This document shows positions 1-10,256 of a DNA stretch of 15,430 bases, in pieces (positions within the stretch are counted from its first letter, which is position 1; each line of letters starts with the position of its first letter). The stretch is from contig JASHRR010000623.1 of assembly GCA_030037185.1 (NCBI GenBank), positions 1 to 15,430 of the forward strand, in the 5' to 3' direction. Made by a program: the position numbers and the translations under genes. Under the pieces are notes generated by a model, which saw only the letters and a list, made by a program, of their open reading frames with translations, was not told the DNA's origin and searched no databases. The stretch is from Xanthobacteraceae bacterium. GTDB lineage: Bacteria; Pseudomonadota; Alphaproteobacteria; Rhizobiales; Xanthobacteraceae.

Positions 1-756
1 GTTGTAAAGCGTGCCGGCATCGATAGCGAGGCTCAGCGGCTCAGCCACAATCGCGCGGGTCTGCTCCAGGTCGGTGCGGGCGATCGGACTGCCGATCCGC
101 TTCAAATCGGCCGCAATCTCGCGTCCGACGTCGCCGCGATAGAAATCCTCAAGGCCCGCCTGGGCGAGGTGATCGAGAGTGGCGGCGAGCGCGGGCTGGC
201 GGCATAGCGTGCCGACCGCCGGCGGCTTGCCGTCGCTAAGAAAGGTCGCCGCGAAGCCCGGGCTGTCCTTGAGTTCGGCAAGCTGGCCGGCAATGAGCCG
301 AGCGTGGCCCTGGGTCACCACATAGCCCTCACGCGCATAGCGGATCGCCGGATCGAGCAAGGTCGCGAGCGGCAGGCGGCCGTTGTGGGCCTTGGCGGCT
401 TCGAGGGCGAGGATCCAGCCCGCGACTGCGCCCGGCGCAGTGAGTGCGGCGAGCGGCCCGCGCGCCGGGATTTCGTCGTGACCTTGGTCGCGATAGAAAC
501 CGATTCGGGCAACGGCGCCGGCGCGGCCGGACCCCATCAGAGCACGGACTCGGCCGCCCGGCTGCCGCAGCAGCCAGAATCCGTCGCCGCCGATATGGTT
601 CATGTGCGGGTAGACGGCCACGATGGTGGCCGCCATGGCGATCATGGCCTCGAGCGCATTGCCGCCTTCGGCCAGGATCGCACGTCCAGCCTCGGCGGCG
701 GCATGATGGGGAGCGGCAGCGACGCCGCTGCGATGTCCGGCCGTGTGGAGGTCCAT
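1..756 (-). CDS. Gamma-glutamyltransferase family protein, N-terminal part (cut by window edge)
   Basis: The reverse strand is open from an ATG at 756 to base 1 (252 codons) with no stop. The protein starts MDLHTAGHRSGVAAAPHHAA, followed by ILAEGGNALEAMIAMAAT and then NHIGGDGFWLL. This is the gamma-glutamyltranspeptidase large-subunit pattern (a GGNA-x-DA-like segment and HxxGGDGF). Later segments such as RGPLAALTAPGAVAGW and a WILALE stretch also fit the family. Members hydrolyse or transfer gamma-glutamyl groups (glutathione, acyl-amide substrates) and self-cleave before a catalytic Thr. That Thr lies in the C-terminal half, outside the window, so activity cannot be judged. No signal peptide is visible, so this may be a cytoplasmic GGT/acylase-like member rather than a periplasmic glutathione enzyme. 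Family assignment is firm; the substrate is unknown. Confidence 0.85.
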   Translation of the reverse strand, partial: MDLHTAGHRSGVAAAPHHAAAEAGRAILAEGGNALEAMIAMAATIVAVYPHMNHIGGDGFWLLRQPGGRVRALMGSGRAGAVARIGFYRDQGHDEIPARGPLAALTAPGAVAGWILALEAAKAHNGRLPLATLLDPAIRYAREGYVVTQGHARLIAGQLAELKDSPGFAATFLSDGKPPAVGTLCRQPALAATLDHLAQAGLEDFYRGDVGREIAADLKRIGSPIARTDLEQTRAIVAEPLSLAIDAGTLYN

Positions 757-1249
757 GTATTGGCGGCCCGAAAGTCCAGCTGACAGCTGTAGCTGACATT
801 TGGGGCGGCGAGCACACCTGCTTGTCGAGCCCACGCCCGAGAAGAGCGCTGTCAGGCGGCCGGCTGGAGGTCCCTTGAATGGCGCGTCCCGGGCCCCATG
901 GGAAAACTTGCGCAAACTTGCGCTTCGCGACTGCACCGCTCGCGCCCACACGTCGGGAGCGGCCAGATGGGGTCTTGCCTCACTGATGTGACCCCGAGGC
1001 CGCTCTCGGCATGCCGTTCGTGTTTGGCCGCTATGCTGGCGCCCGAACGTGTGCGACAGCAGTTGTCGCGGCATTCTGACCCGGTGGAGTCATCTGCCAC
1101 CTCCGTTTCAGACTGCAGTTACAGATGAAGGCAGGCTCGAGATATTTGTCAAGGGGACGTAGTGAAGCCGGCCCTGTTGCTTTTGGGCCCGCACTCGAAT
1201 ATTGGCGCCCGGGTGTATGCCGGCCGTTTTCAAAAGGTGGAGGTCCAAG
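757..1249. other. Gene-free stretch between divergent GGT-like gene and dienelactone hydrolase
   Basis: About 490 bases separate two divergently read genes, so both promoters should lie here. Small ORFs on both strands show no family resemblance and no ribosome binding site. Two short inverted repeats are visible: GCGACA/TGTCGC at 1053-1069 with a 5-base loop, and GGGGTC/GACCCC around 970-995. Neither is followed by a T-run. No convincing -35/-10 pair was found. Confidence 0.5.
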
Positions 1250-1918
1250 TTGGGTACGCAGATTTCGCTGACCGCTTCCGACGGTTTTAATCTCGGCGGC
1301 TATCGCGCCGATCCGCCCGGCAGCCCGAAGGGCGGGCTCGTGGTCATCCAGGAGATTTTCGGCGTCAATCATCACATCCGCAACGTCTGCGATCGCTTTG
1401 CGGCCTTGGGTTATGCTTGCGTAGCGCCGGCGGTGTTCGACCGCATTTCGCCGAACTTCGAATGCGGTTATTCGCCAGCCGAGGTTGAGAATGCGCGCAC
1501 CTTCATCCAGAAGATCGACTGGGGGGCCATGATGCGTGATACCGCGGCCGCGATCGACGCTGTCAGCGGCGCCGGAAGGGTCGGCATCGTGGGCTACTGC
1601 ATGGGGGGCAGCGTTGCATTCCTCGCGGCGTGCAATCTCGACGGCTTGTCCTGCGCTATCGGCTATTACGGCGGCGCCATCGCGGCGAATGCCGATAAGA
1701 AGCCGAAGGTTGCCACGCTCCTCCATTTCGGCGACCAGGATCAGTCGATCCCGATGAGCGACGTCGAAATCGTCAAGCAGAAGCGTCCGGATGTGGAGAT
1801 TCACGTCTACCACGCCGGCCACGGCTTCTCGTGCGACGAGCGCGGCAGCTACAACGAAGCGGCCCATAAAGCGGCGCTGGAGCGCACGCTCGCCTGGTTG
1901 GCCAAGTACGTCGGGTGA
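1250..1918 (+). CDS. Dienelactone hydrolase family protein
   Basis: This 222-residue alpha/beta hydrolase has the usual length of the dienelactone hydrolase (DLH) family. The Cys-Asp-His triad is visible: Cys117 in the nucleophile elbow GYCMGG, Asp164 in GDQDQSIP, and His191 in YHAGHGF. The early segment VVIQEIFGVNHHIRNVCDRF is the family's conserved N-terminal signature with its Glu. DLH enzymes open lactone rings, classically in chlorocatechol breakdown, but many members act on other esters and the substrate is not determined here. I chose the TTG at 1250 because a strong AGGTGGAGG site (1235-1243) sits 6 bases upstream and the family N-terminus (xTQISLTASDG) starts there. In-frame starts at 1202 and 1217 lack such a site. 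It converges on msrA. Confidence 0.88.
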   Translation: MGTQISLTASDGFNLGGYRADPPGSPKGGLVVIQEIFGVNHHIRNVCDRFAALGYACVAPAVFDRISPNFECGYSPAEVENARTFIQKIDWGAMMRDTAAAIDAVSGAGRVGIVGYCMGGSVAFLAACNLDGLSCAIGYYGGAIAANADKKPKVATLLHFGDQDQSIPMSDVEIVKQKRPDVEIHVYHAGHGFSCDERGSYNEAAHKAALERTLAWLAKYVG

Positions 1919-2189
1919 TTTGCAGGCATTCCGTTGTTCTCGAAAGAGACCACCCGCTTGGGAAGCCCGGGGCTCGCCGCAAGCCGCGCACGTGCGCAGC
2001 GAGGCGCGACCGCGGCACGGATCGCCGCCCGTCCGTGCGGACCACGGTCATCGCGCGCCGTCATCTTCGACCATCGGGTCAGAACGTTGAGGCGGATTCG
2101 ATGGCTGTTGCGCGGTCCTTGACGCGCACCCTGCCGGCACGGACCGCAACCGGCCCGTGCAGCACTCCTGCGCACACGCCGTTGCGGTG
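1919..2189. other. Convergent intergenic region with two related hairpins
   Basis: The space between the convergent hydrolase and msrA holds two inverted repeats. One is GCACGGA/TCCGTGC at 2015-2038 with a 10-base loop; the other is GCACGG/CCGTGC at 2137-2160 with a 12-base loop. The two share the left arm GGCACGGA, so they look like copies of the same short unit. Neither has a T-run, so they are not classical intrinsic terminators. They may still help to end the two converging transcripts. Confidence 0.3.
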
Positions 2190-2837
2190 CTACCGGGTCG
2201 CGACCGGGCAGCTCACGCCCGTGCCGCCGAGACCGCAATAGCCGGATGGATTTTTTGCCAGGTACTGCTGATGATAGTCCTCGGCAAAGTAGAATTGCGG
2301 GGCGGTCACAATCTCGGTCGTGACGGCGCCGTAGCCTTGCGCGGCAAGCGCTTTCTCGTACATCGCCTTTGAGGCCTCGGCGGCCGCACGCTGGGCCGGC
2401 GAGTTGAAGTAGATGGCCGATCGGTATTGGGCGCCGATATCATTACCCTGGCGCATGCCCTGAGTGGGATCATGGCTCTCCCAGAAGGTCTTGAGTAATT
2501 TTTCGTAGGAAATCTTCGTGGGATCGAACACGACCAGCACCACCTCATTGTGACCCGTCTGGCCCGTACAAACCTCTTGATAGGTGGGATTTGGCGTGAA
2601 CCCGCCCGCATAGCCGACCGCGGTGACGTGAATCCCGTCACCCAATTCCCAAAACTTGCGTTCCGCACCCCAAAAGCATCCCAAGCCGAAGATCGCGGTC
2701 TCCAAGCCCTCAGGATAGGGCCCCTTGAGCGGGCGGCCGTTGACAAAATGGCGCGACGCCGTCGCGATCGGCTCGTTGCGGCCCGGCAGCGCCGTCGCGG
2801 CGCTTGGCATCTCTAGCTTTTTCTTGAGTGTGAACAT
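2190..2837 (-). CDS. msrA: Peptide methionine sulfoxide reductase MsrA
   Basis: MsrA reduces methionine-S-sulfoxide, free or in proteins, using thioredoxin, and so repairs oxidative damage. The 215-residue protein has the catalytic motif GCFWG (Cys54), the GYAGG segment, GHNEVV, and the recycling cysteines near the C-terminus ([13 protein letters not shown], Cys201 and Cys210). The length and the N-terminal ALPGRNEPI stretch match the E. coli-type long MsrA. Two in-frame ATGs occur, at 2843 and 2837. The GAGGAG ribosome site abuts the first with no spacer and lies 6 bases before the second, so 2837 is the more likely start. The gene stands alone, convergent with the hydrolase. Confidence 0.96.
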   Translation of the reverse strand: MFTLKKKLEMPSAATALPGRNEPIATASRHFVNGRPLKGPYPEGLETAIFGLGCFWGAERKFWELGDGIHVTAVGYAGGFTPNPTYQEVCTGQTGHNEVVLVVFDPTKISYEKLLKTFWESHDPTQGMRQGNDIGAQYRSAIYFNSPAQRAAAEASKAMYEKALAAQGYGAVTTEIVTAPQFYFAEDYHQQYLAKNPSGYCGLGGTGVSCPVATR

Positions 2838-3029
2838 CCACATCTCCTCGTCTTCGGCGCTATATAAGCCTTGGCGTGCGGTCTCGCACGTTGCACCTGT
2901 TGCACACCGGGCCCCACCTTGCGCAGCCGCCGGGGGGCGACCACAAAGGTCGGCTGGCTAAACTCTTGTGTCGCCCCCCGGGACGCCCGCATCCCCTCGA
3001 GGTCGTCGAGCCAGCAGGCCCCGGGCAGG

Positions 3030-3347
3030 CTAACGGGCATAGCCGATCAGCGGCTTTTTCCGGCGGCCCAATACGATCAAGATCGCCCCGACCACCGCGA
3101 GAACCACCGTGGCGGGTGCATCGAGAATTGTCGTTATTACCGGATCCCACAGCCAAGGCGGGGCATTCTTCTCGATCAGCGGCTGCAGCTGTTGCAGGCT
3201 TGCCTGATGTACCAGCGACCAGATTTCAACCAGCTTGGAATACAAAAGCATATTCGCGGCAATCGATCTTGTGCCGTCGTAGACGAGGAAAATAAAGGCC
3301 GCAGCGAGGAACAGCAGGCCGAGCGTCCGGAACAGGAAGCGGATCAT
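3030..3347 (-). CDS. Small inner-membrane protein of unknown function
   Basis: This 105-residue protein has two hydrophobic segments: residues about 4-24 (FLFRTLGLLFLAAAFIFLVY) and about 78-95 (APATVVLAVVGAILIVLG). They flank a hydrophilic stretch containing DGTRSIAAN. The C-terminus is basic (GRRKKPLIGYAR), consistent with an inner-membrane protein whose tail is cytoplasmic. I recognise it only as the kind of conserved short protein seen in Hyphomicrobiales and assign no function. The ribosome site is weak: GGAG lies about 13 bases before the ATG. The gene is divergent from maeB, so the 294-base gap upstream should carry promoters for both. Confidence 0.7.
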   Translation of the reverse strand: MIRFLFRTLGLLFLAAAFIFLVYDGTRSIAANMLLYSKLVEIWSLVHQASLQQLQPLIEKNAPPWLWDPVITTILDAPATVVLAVVGAILIVLGRRKKPLIGYAR

Positions 3348-3641
3348 GGCAGGCGATCATCTCCGGTGCGAATGCTTCAGTGCCGCCCTCCGATTACTCC
3401 GCACTGGCGCCAGGTTCAACTCGTGCCGAATCAACAAGGTTTCGCCTTATCGCAGATCAAACTATGAGAAGACGACCATCGCGCCGCCGCCATGCTCACC
3501 ATGAGCGGGCGACCGCCGCTCCCGCGAGGCGGACACCGCGGGTCGGCTATGGCCATCGCCGATTAATCCGCCTTGAGTAGAGGCGGGGGCTTCCGGTAAG
3601 TTCCGCCGCAGCCCATAAGACTGGGATTTTGGGGAGACATG
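3348..3641. other. Divergent promoter region upstream of maeB
   Basis: About 290 bases separate the small membrane-protein gene from maeB. A 6-bp hairpin CCGCCT/AGGCGG with a 7-base loop lies at 3568-3586, about 55 bases before the maeB start, in the presumed leader. No T-run follows it. I could not identify a convincing promoter pair, and small ORFs here show no family resemblance. Confidence 0.35.
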
Positions 3642-5921
<2,280 letters not shown>

Positions 5922-5946
5922 TGGGGAGTAAATCGCGGAGACCGCT

Positions 5947-6843
5947 ATGGAGAAATCCGAACTGGGCGGCGTGATTGCAGCGGTGGCGACCGCCTGCGAC
6001 GGCACTGGCGAGCCAGATTGCGGACGTTCGGTTGCCCTTGCCCGTTTCCTTCTCGACCATGGCTGCGACGGGCTCAACGTGCTCGGCACGACCGGCGAGG
6101 CCACCTCGTTCGCCGTCGCCCAGCGCCAAGCCGTTATGAACGCCTATCGGGCTGCCGGTTTGCCGCTCGCGCGCATGGTGGTCGGCTGCGGAGCCCCCGC
6201 AATCGCTGATGCTGTGGCATTGACCCGGCATGCCGCCGGACTTGGATTTGGCGGCGCGCTGCTGTTGCCGCCGTTCTATTACAAAACCGTAACCGATGAC
6301 GGCTTGGCATCCTATGTGGCGGCGATCGTCGCGGCGACGGCGGATTGTCCGCTTGCCCTCTATCTCTATCATTACCCGCAATTGTCCGGCGTGCCGTGGC
6401 CCACAAGGCTCATTCGCCGGCTGCTCGCAGCCCATGGCGATCGCATTTCGGGCTTGAAGGACTCCTCCGGTGACATGTCCTATGCGCGCGAGGCCGCCGC
6501 GATCGACCCGAATTTCAGGGTATTCCCTTCGACGGAGGCCGTTTTGCTGGAAGCCCGCGGCGGAGCGTTCGCGGGGTGCATCTCGGCGACCGCCAACGTC
6601 AACTCGGACCTGTGCGCGAAAGCCTATCATAGCGGCGATGCCGCGGCGCTGGAGGCGGCGGTGACGATCCGCAAGCTGTTCGAGGGCCGGGCCTTGGTGC
6701 CGGGCGTGAAGGCGCTGCTCGCCCACATTCATGATGATCTCGCCTGGGCCCAGATGATGCCGCCGCTTGCCGCGCTCTGCGCCACCGACCGCGCCGCCGT
6801 TGTCTCTGGCTACGATCAGGTGCGGGCAAGGCGGGTAGCATGA
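5947..6843 (+). CDS. Dihydrodipicolinate synthase/N-acetylneuraminate lyase superfamily aldolase
   Basis: This 298-residue TIM-barrel class I aldolase shows the family landmarks: GTTGE at residues 47-51, the catalytic Tyr (Tyr141, in LYLYHYPQLSGV) and the Schiff-base Lys171 in GLKDSS. True DapA enzymes have YNVPSRT here, with an Arg that binds aspartate semialdehyde. This protein has YHYPQLSGV without that Arg and looks more like the NAL/2-keto-3-deoxy acid aldolase branch (Y-x-x-P-x-LSGV). I therefore do not call it dapA. The likely reaction is reversible cleavage of a 2-keto acid to pyruvate plus an aldehyde, substrate unknown. GGAG lies 6 bases before the ATG. The 25-base gap after maeB suggests co-transcription of two pyruvate-producing enzymes. 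Confidence 0.88.
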   Translation: MEKSELGGVIAAVATACDGTGEPDCGRSVALARFLLDHGCDGLNVLGTTGEATSFAVAQRQAVMNAYRAAGLPLARMVVGCGAPAIADAVALTRHAAGLGFGGALLLPPFYYKTVTDDGLASYVAAIVAATADCPLALYLYHYPQLSGVPWPTRLIRRLLAAHGDRISGLKDSSGDMSYAREAAAIDPNFRVFPSTEAVLLEARGGAFAGCISATANVNSDLCAKAYHSGDAAALEAAVTIRKLFEGRALVPGVKALLAHIHDDLAWAQMMPPLAALCATDRAAVVSGYDQVRARRVA

Positions 6844-6958
6844 ATTTCGCGAGGCCTGCCTCCCCTCCCGAACGGGCAAGCGCAGTGGCCGGGTACTTGC
6901 GCGTCCCGGGTGGGGCGGGCCGATCGCTATCGCGGTCGCGAGATTTGGCGTCTCGGCG

Positions 6959-6987
6959 TTGACGCCCCTTCGCTCCCCCGTTATAAG
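6959..6987 (+). promoter_or_regulatory. Sigma70-type promoter of rpsT
   Basis: A -35 box TTGACG (6959-6964) and a -10 box TATAAG (6982-6987) are separated by exactly 17 bases. Both boxes are close to consensus in an otherwise GC-rich gap between the aldolase gene and rpsT. Transcription would start near 6993-6996, about 90 bases before the rpsT ATG. Confidence 0.7.
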
Positions 6988-7000
6988 CGCTGCCACCCGG

Positions 7001-7026
7001 GCGGCGATTTAAGCCGCTGTTTTTTT
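7001..7026 (+). terminator. Hairpin plus T-run in the rpsT leader
   Basis: GCGGC (7001-7005), loop GATTTAA and GCCGC (7013-7017) are followed by T-G-TTTTTTT ending at 7026, the classic form of an intrinsic terminator. It lies between the predicted rpsT promoter and rpsT. It could end read-through from the maeB-aldolase unit, or it could attenuate rpsT transcription. The stem has only 5 GC pairs plus a possible G-U pair, so strength is uncertain. Confidence 0.5.
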
Positions 7027-7084
7027 CGCGCAGGCGACAACGCCGCGTATTTGCAATCACGGATGGAAATCCGGGGACGGATCG

Positions 7085-7351
7085 ATGGCCAACACCAAAT
7101 CGGCCAAGAAGGCCACGCGCAAGATCGCGCGGCGTACCGAAGTAAATAAAGCCCGCCGCTCACGAATGCGCAGTTCGCTGCGCAAGGTCGAAGATGCGAT
7201 TGCGAGCGGTAATAAGTCCGCTGCGAAGGCGGCCCTGGTGGCGGCCGAACCCGCCCTCATGCGGGCGGCTCGTACCGGCGTCATTCACAAGAGAGCGGCC
7301 AGCCGCAAGGTGTCTCGATTAACTCACCGGATCGCCGGTCTCGGCGATTAA
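7085..7351 (+). CDS. rpsT: 30S ribosomal protein S20
   Basis: S20 binds 16S rRNA early in small-subunit assembly. The 88-residue basic protein starts [20 protein letters not shown], continues with [19 protein letters not shown], and has the typical [15 protein letters not shown] segment near its end. Length and charge match the family. GGGGA (7073-7077) lies 7 bases before the ATG. The gene is served by the promoter at 6959-6987 and stands just upstream of dnaA, the usual place in many Hyphomicrobiales. Confidence 0.98.
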   Translation: MANTKSAKKATRKIARRTEVNKARRSRMRSSLRKVEDAIASGNKSAAKAALVAAEPALMRAARTGVIHKRAASRKVSRLTHRIAGLGD

Positions 7352-7363
7352 CATCAGATTTTT
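7331..7363 (+). terminator. Possible rpsT terminator overlapping the end of the gene
   Basis: The last codons of rpsT contain a perfect 7-bp inverted repeat ATCGCCG (7331-7337) and CGGCGAT (7342-7348) around a 4-base GTCT loop. TTTTT follows at 7359-7363. The 10-base gap between stem and T-run is longer than in an ideal terminator, so this is only plausible. Confidence 0.35.
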
Positions 7364-8495
7364 CCAGGTCGGAATTCTTGTACGTTCTGGCAGAAGCCGG
7401 CCTGTGATTTCCGCAAAAGTTAATCACCTGCGGCGGCAAGCTGGATTGCTGTCGTCTGACCGTCCGGTTTTTCCGACCCCAATTCGTTGTACACGACATA
7501 GTGGTCACAATTGACCGAGAATGTTGCTGAAATAGCACAATAGCTTAATAAAAGTGTCACCAATGCGTTATGGGCGCACTTTAGGCTTGCCATGGTTTTG
7601 CAATTCGCGCCCGATTTTGCCTGACCTATCCGTAGGTTACCCAATTAAACCGGGCATGAAAACGCGCGTAGTGCCAAAGCTTTAAGTCCTATGCGAGAGG
7701 CTGGGGTTGGGAATTGCGTTCGGGCCGGATTGCCCGGGGAAAAACTCCCTGGCGCACAAATTTGCCATTTCTGGCATTCGTGTCACAGCGGGCCAAATTC
7801 AATTGGACGCGTCAATTCAACGGCTTACGCGTTGCAGCGGCGGTCTGTCGGCGGCCCGCGGGGTGAGCGATTCCGGCCGCCAGCGTGTGGCCGATTTGGC
7901 GTCGCGCGATGGACTAATTGCGAGCGGCGGCTTCACGGTCTATGTTTTGGGCGCTGCGCTGAGGGCAGCATTCAGTGACGCATGACGTTCGCGTTCGCAG
8001 TGATTAAATTTCAAGCGTGCTTCGTCTTGGGACGCGTAATTTAACCCCGAGAGTGTGAGCGGCTAAACCGCTAATCCGCGCAGGCTTGCTGGGCTTGCCG
8101 TGGTGGCGATTTGCGGGTTGGCACCGGAACATAATCAGAATGCAATGCATGTGCCGCTTAGCGCACGCCTTGCATGACCTGGGAACAGGGGGCATCATGA
8201 ATACCATCCGACCTGTGGTTGCGTCCGTACGCCTGATCACGCCCTCAATCGAGTTTTGCGCTATGCGATGGCGAGCGGTGTCCTCGGACCCGCTTCCTTG
8301 TGCCTGACGGCGGCGTGAGGGCCCGAAGTTATCGGTCGTAGCTGATCGTTTCTCTCCGTTTTCGAAATCCGGCTGAGTTGCATCTCGCCTTAAACCGGCG
8401 GCGTCCCTTTGCGCCCTCGAAGGCGCGGAGCCGTCTGCGATTAACCAATCGTTGCGTCCGACCGGGCGCCCGAGAATTCCTACGGGAAATTGGAA
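7352..8495 (+). other. Long gene-free region upstream of dnaA (regulatory/leader)
   Basis: About 1.1 kb lies between rpsT and dnaA. Its first third (about 7480-7700) is clearly richer in A/T than its surroundings. Short ORFs, for example at 7691-7985, have no recognisable family and poor start contexts. I searched by eye for the DnaA box TTATCCACA on both strands and found no exact copy. Small inverted repeats are present: AGCGG/CCGCT at 8058-8072, GCGCC/GGCGC at 8411-8426 in the presumed dnaA leader, and a near-palindrome around ACGCGT near 7810. A TTGACC at about 7511 lacks a clear -10 partner. The region probably carries the dnaA promoter and may hold a small RNA, but nothing shown here proves either. 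Confidence 0.45.
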
Positions 8496-9926
8496 ATGTC
8501 CGAGATTTCTGATGAATGCTGGACACGCGTTAAAGGGCGTCTTCGCGCTGAGGTTGGGGAGGCTGTTTACAGCAGCTGGTTCGCCCGCATGGAGCTCGAA
8601 AGCGTTGAGGCCAATACCGCGCGTATTTCTGTGCCGACTTTATTCCTGAAGAGCTGGATTCAATCCCACTATGCGGAGCGACTGCTCACCTGTTGGCAGT
8701 GCGAACGCCCGGCGGTAACGCGGATCGACCTTTCGGTACGCTCTGCCGCAATCCGCAGCTCTCAGCCTTTCGCAGTCACGCCGCCGGCCACGGTCGCCCA
8801 TTTGGAGAAACGCGAGACCAACCACTTTCGGCCGGAAATCAAATCCATTTCTCCGCCCAGCCCCATTGCGCAGGACGCCCGAGGCGGCTCGCCACTCGAT
8901 TCCCGACTGACGTTTGAATCATTTGTGGTTGGGCGGTCCAATACGCTGGCTCACGCGGCATCCAAGCAGGTTGCGACGGCACGACGCGGCGATCCAGTGA
9001 TGTTCAATCCGCTCTACATCCATTCCGGCGTGGGTCTGGGCAAAACACATCTGCTGCAGGCTGTGGCGCTCAAGACCAACAGCCTAGGCGAGCGTAAAGC
9101 GCTCTATCTCACGGCCGAACGCTTCATGTACGGCTTTGCCTCCGCGTTGCGCAGTCAGACCGCACTCGCCTTCAAGGACGCGCTGCGTGGCATCGATGTT
9201 CTGGTGGTCGACGACTTGCAATTCCTCCAAGGCAAGAACAGCCAGGCGGAATTCTCCCACACGCTCAATTCGCTTATCGACGGCGGCCGCCAGGTCGTGG
9301 TCGCGGCCGACCGGCCTCCAACCGAGCTAGAAAGCCTTGATGAGCGCATTCGCTCGCGGCTCGCCGGCGGCTTGGCGGTCGAAATCGGGCTGCTCGGCGA
9401 GGAACTGCGGCTTGAGATTTTGTCCGCCCGCGTTCAGGCCGCGCGCGCTCATCATCCGGGTTTCGATGTGCCGCCGCAGGTTCTGGGCTACATCGCCCGC
9501 ACCGTCACACATAATGGACGCGATCTTGAAGGCGCGTTGAACCGTTTGCTGGCCCATAGCAAGCTGACCAGCCAGCCGATCACAATGGAACTTGCCGAAC
9601 GCGAGTTGCGCGATCTGATCCGTCCGGTTGAGCTCAAGCGGGTGCGGATCGAGGAGATTCAGCGCATTGTCGCCCGTCACTACAACGTCAGCCGCAGCGA
9701 CTTGCTGTCGTCACGGCGCACCGCCAATGTGGTGCGGCCGCGTCAAATCGCAATGTACCTGGCGAAGACCCTGACTCTGCGCTCGTTGCCCGAAATCGGT
9801 CGCCGTTTTGGCGGGCGAGATCATACGACGGTGCTACATGCGGTGCGCAAGATCGAATCCCTGATCGGTGTCGACAACATCCTCGCGGCCGAAATCGAGG
9901 TCTTGAAAGGCCAACTGCAGGAATGA
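8496..9926 (+). CDS. dnaA: Chromosomal replication initiator protein DnaA
   Basis: DnaA is the AAA+ ATPase that binds DnaA boxes, melts the origin and loads the helicase. Domain I (residues about 1-80) includes [15 protein letters not shown] and [14 protein letters not shown], followed by a short linker. The AAA+ core begins at [16 protein letters not shown]. It has Walker [10 protein letters not shown] (about 177-185), Walker B VLVVDD (235-240) and the [12 protein letters not shown] segment. The C-terminal DNA-binding domain carries the signature [16 protein letters not shown]. The total is 476 residues, normal for the order. I chose the ATG at 8496, with GGGA 8 bases upstream. A TTG at 8490 is in frame but too close to that site. 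All key residues appear intact. Confidence 0.97.
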   Translation: MSEISDECWTRVKGRLRAEVGEAVYSSWFARMELESVEANTARISVPTLFLKSWIQSHYAERLLTCWQCERPAVTRIDLSVRSAAIRSSQPFAVTPPATVAHLEKRETNHFRPEIKSISPPSPIAQDARGGSPLDSRLTFESFVVGRSNTLAHAASKQVATARRGDPVMFNPLYIHSGVGLGKTHLLQAVALKTNSLGERKALYLTAERFMYGFASALRSQTALAFKDALRGIDVLVVDDLQFLQGKNSQAEFSHTLNSLIDGGRQVVVAADRPPTELESLDERIRSRLAGGLAVEIGLLGEELRLEILSARVQAARAHHPGFDVPPQVLGYIARTVTHNGRDLEGALNRLLAHSKLTSQPITMELAERELRDLIRPVELKRVRIEEIQRIVARHYNVSRSDLLSSRRTANVVRPRQIAMYLAKTLTLRSLPEIGRRFGGRDHTTVLHAVRKIESLIGVDNILAAEIEVLKGQLQE

Positions 9927-10256
9927 CAGCCGGCCTCGACCCCCCCTGCGGCCTTACCGGCATCAGCGAAGCCGCGATCCGCCGCGGCCTGCGGCGCAAC
10001 CGGCTCAAGTTTAGCCCGCAGGGGCCGGCGAGATCGATGCTCCTGGCGGGACCCGGTGGCCGCACGACCCGTGCTTGCTGCCGGTCGCACGGGCGCCAGC
10101 CGTGCGGCCCGTTTTGTCCCCCCCGGACTTAAGGAAGTTCGGACTAATTGACTTGTCGACTCGAGATTGGCACGGCAGTTTCCGATATGATGTCCTGGCG
10201 GCAGGGCTGCACGCTTTGGCGCCCGGGCTCTATGTGCCATGTAAGCGGGGTTCCGC
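9927..10256 (+). other. dnaA-dnaN intergenic region
   Basis: The 330 bases carry the two-tier terminator at 10058-10117 and then about 140 bases that should contain the dnaN promoter. TTGACT near 10148 and TATGAT near 10190 are promoter-like but too far apart (about 32 bases) to pair. I assign no exact promoter. No gene is seen. Confidence 0.45.
10058..10117 (+). terminator. Two-tier hairpin terminator after dnaA
   Basis: An outer perfect 9-bp stem GGCCGCACG (10058-10066) / CGTGCGGCC (10101-10109) encloses an inner 7-bp stem CCCGTGC (10068-10074) / GCACGGG (10087-10093). A GTTTTGT tract follows. This very stable structure should end dnaA transcription and insulate dnaN. Confidence 0.65.

Noticed and set aside
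304..949. Several open frames on both strands opposite or beside the GGT-like gene
   Set aside because: They overlap the well-supported gamma-glutamyltransferase reading, have no family resemblance, and are long only because GC-rich DNA has few stop codons.
5947..6843. Calling the aldolase dapA (4-hydroxy-tetrahydrodipicolinate synthase)
   Set aside because: The conserved Arg of YNVPSRT is absent and the motif is YHYPQLSGV, so lysine biosynthesis is not supported.
7691..7985. Two overlapping short ORFs in the rpsT-dnaA gap
   Set aside because: Composition is unlike a protein of this genome, the start context is poor (TTG directly behind GGGG for one of them), and there is no recognisable motif.
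7352..8495. Chromosomal origin (oriC) next to dnaA
   Set aside because: No exact DnaA box was seen on either strand, and in several studied alphaproteobacteria the origin lies elsewhere (near hemE). It was not called without skew or marker data.
10148..10195. TTGACT and TATGAT as the dnaN promoter
   Set aside because: The spacing of about 32 bases is far from the 16-18 needed for a sigma70 promoter.
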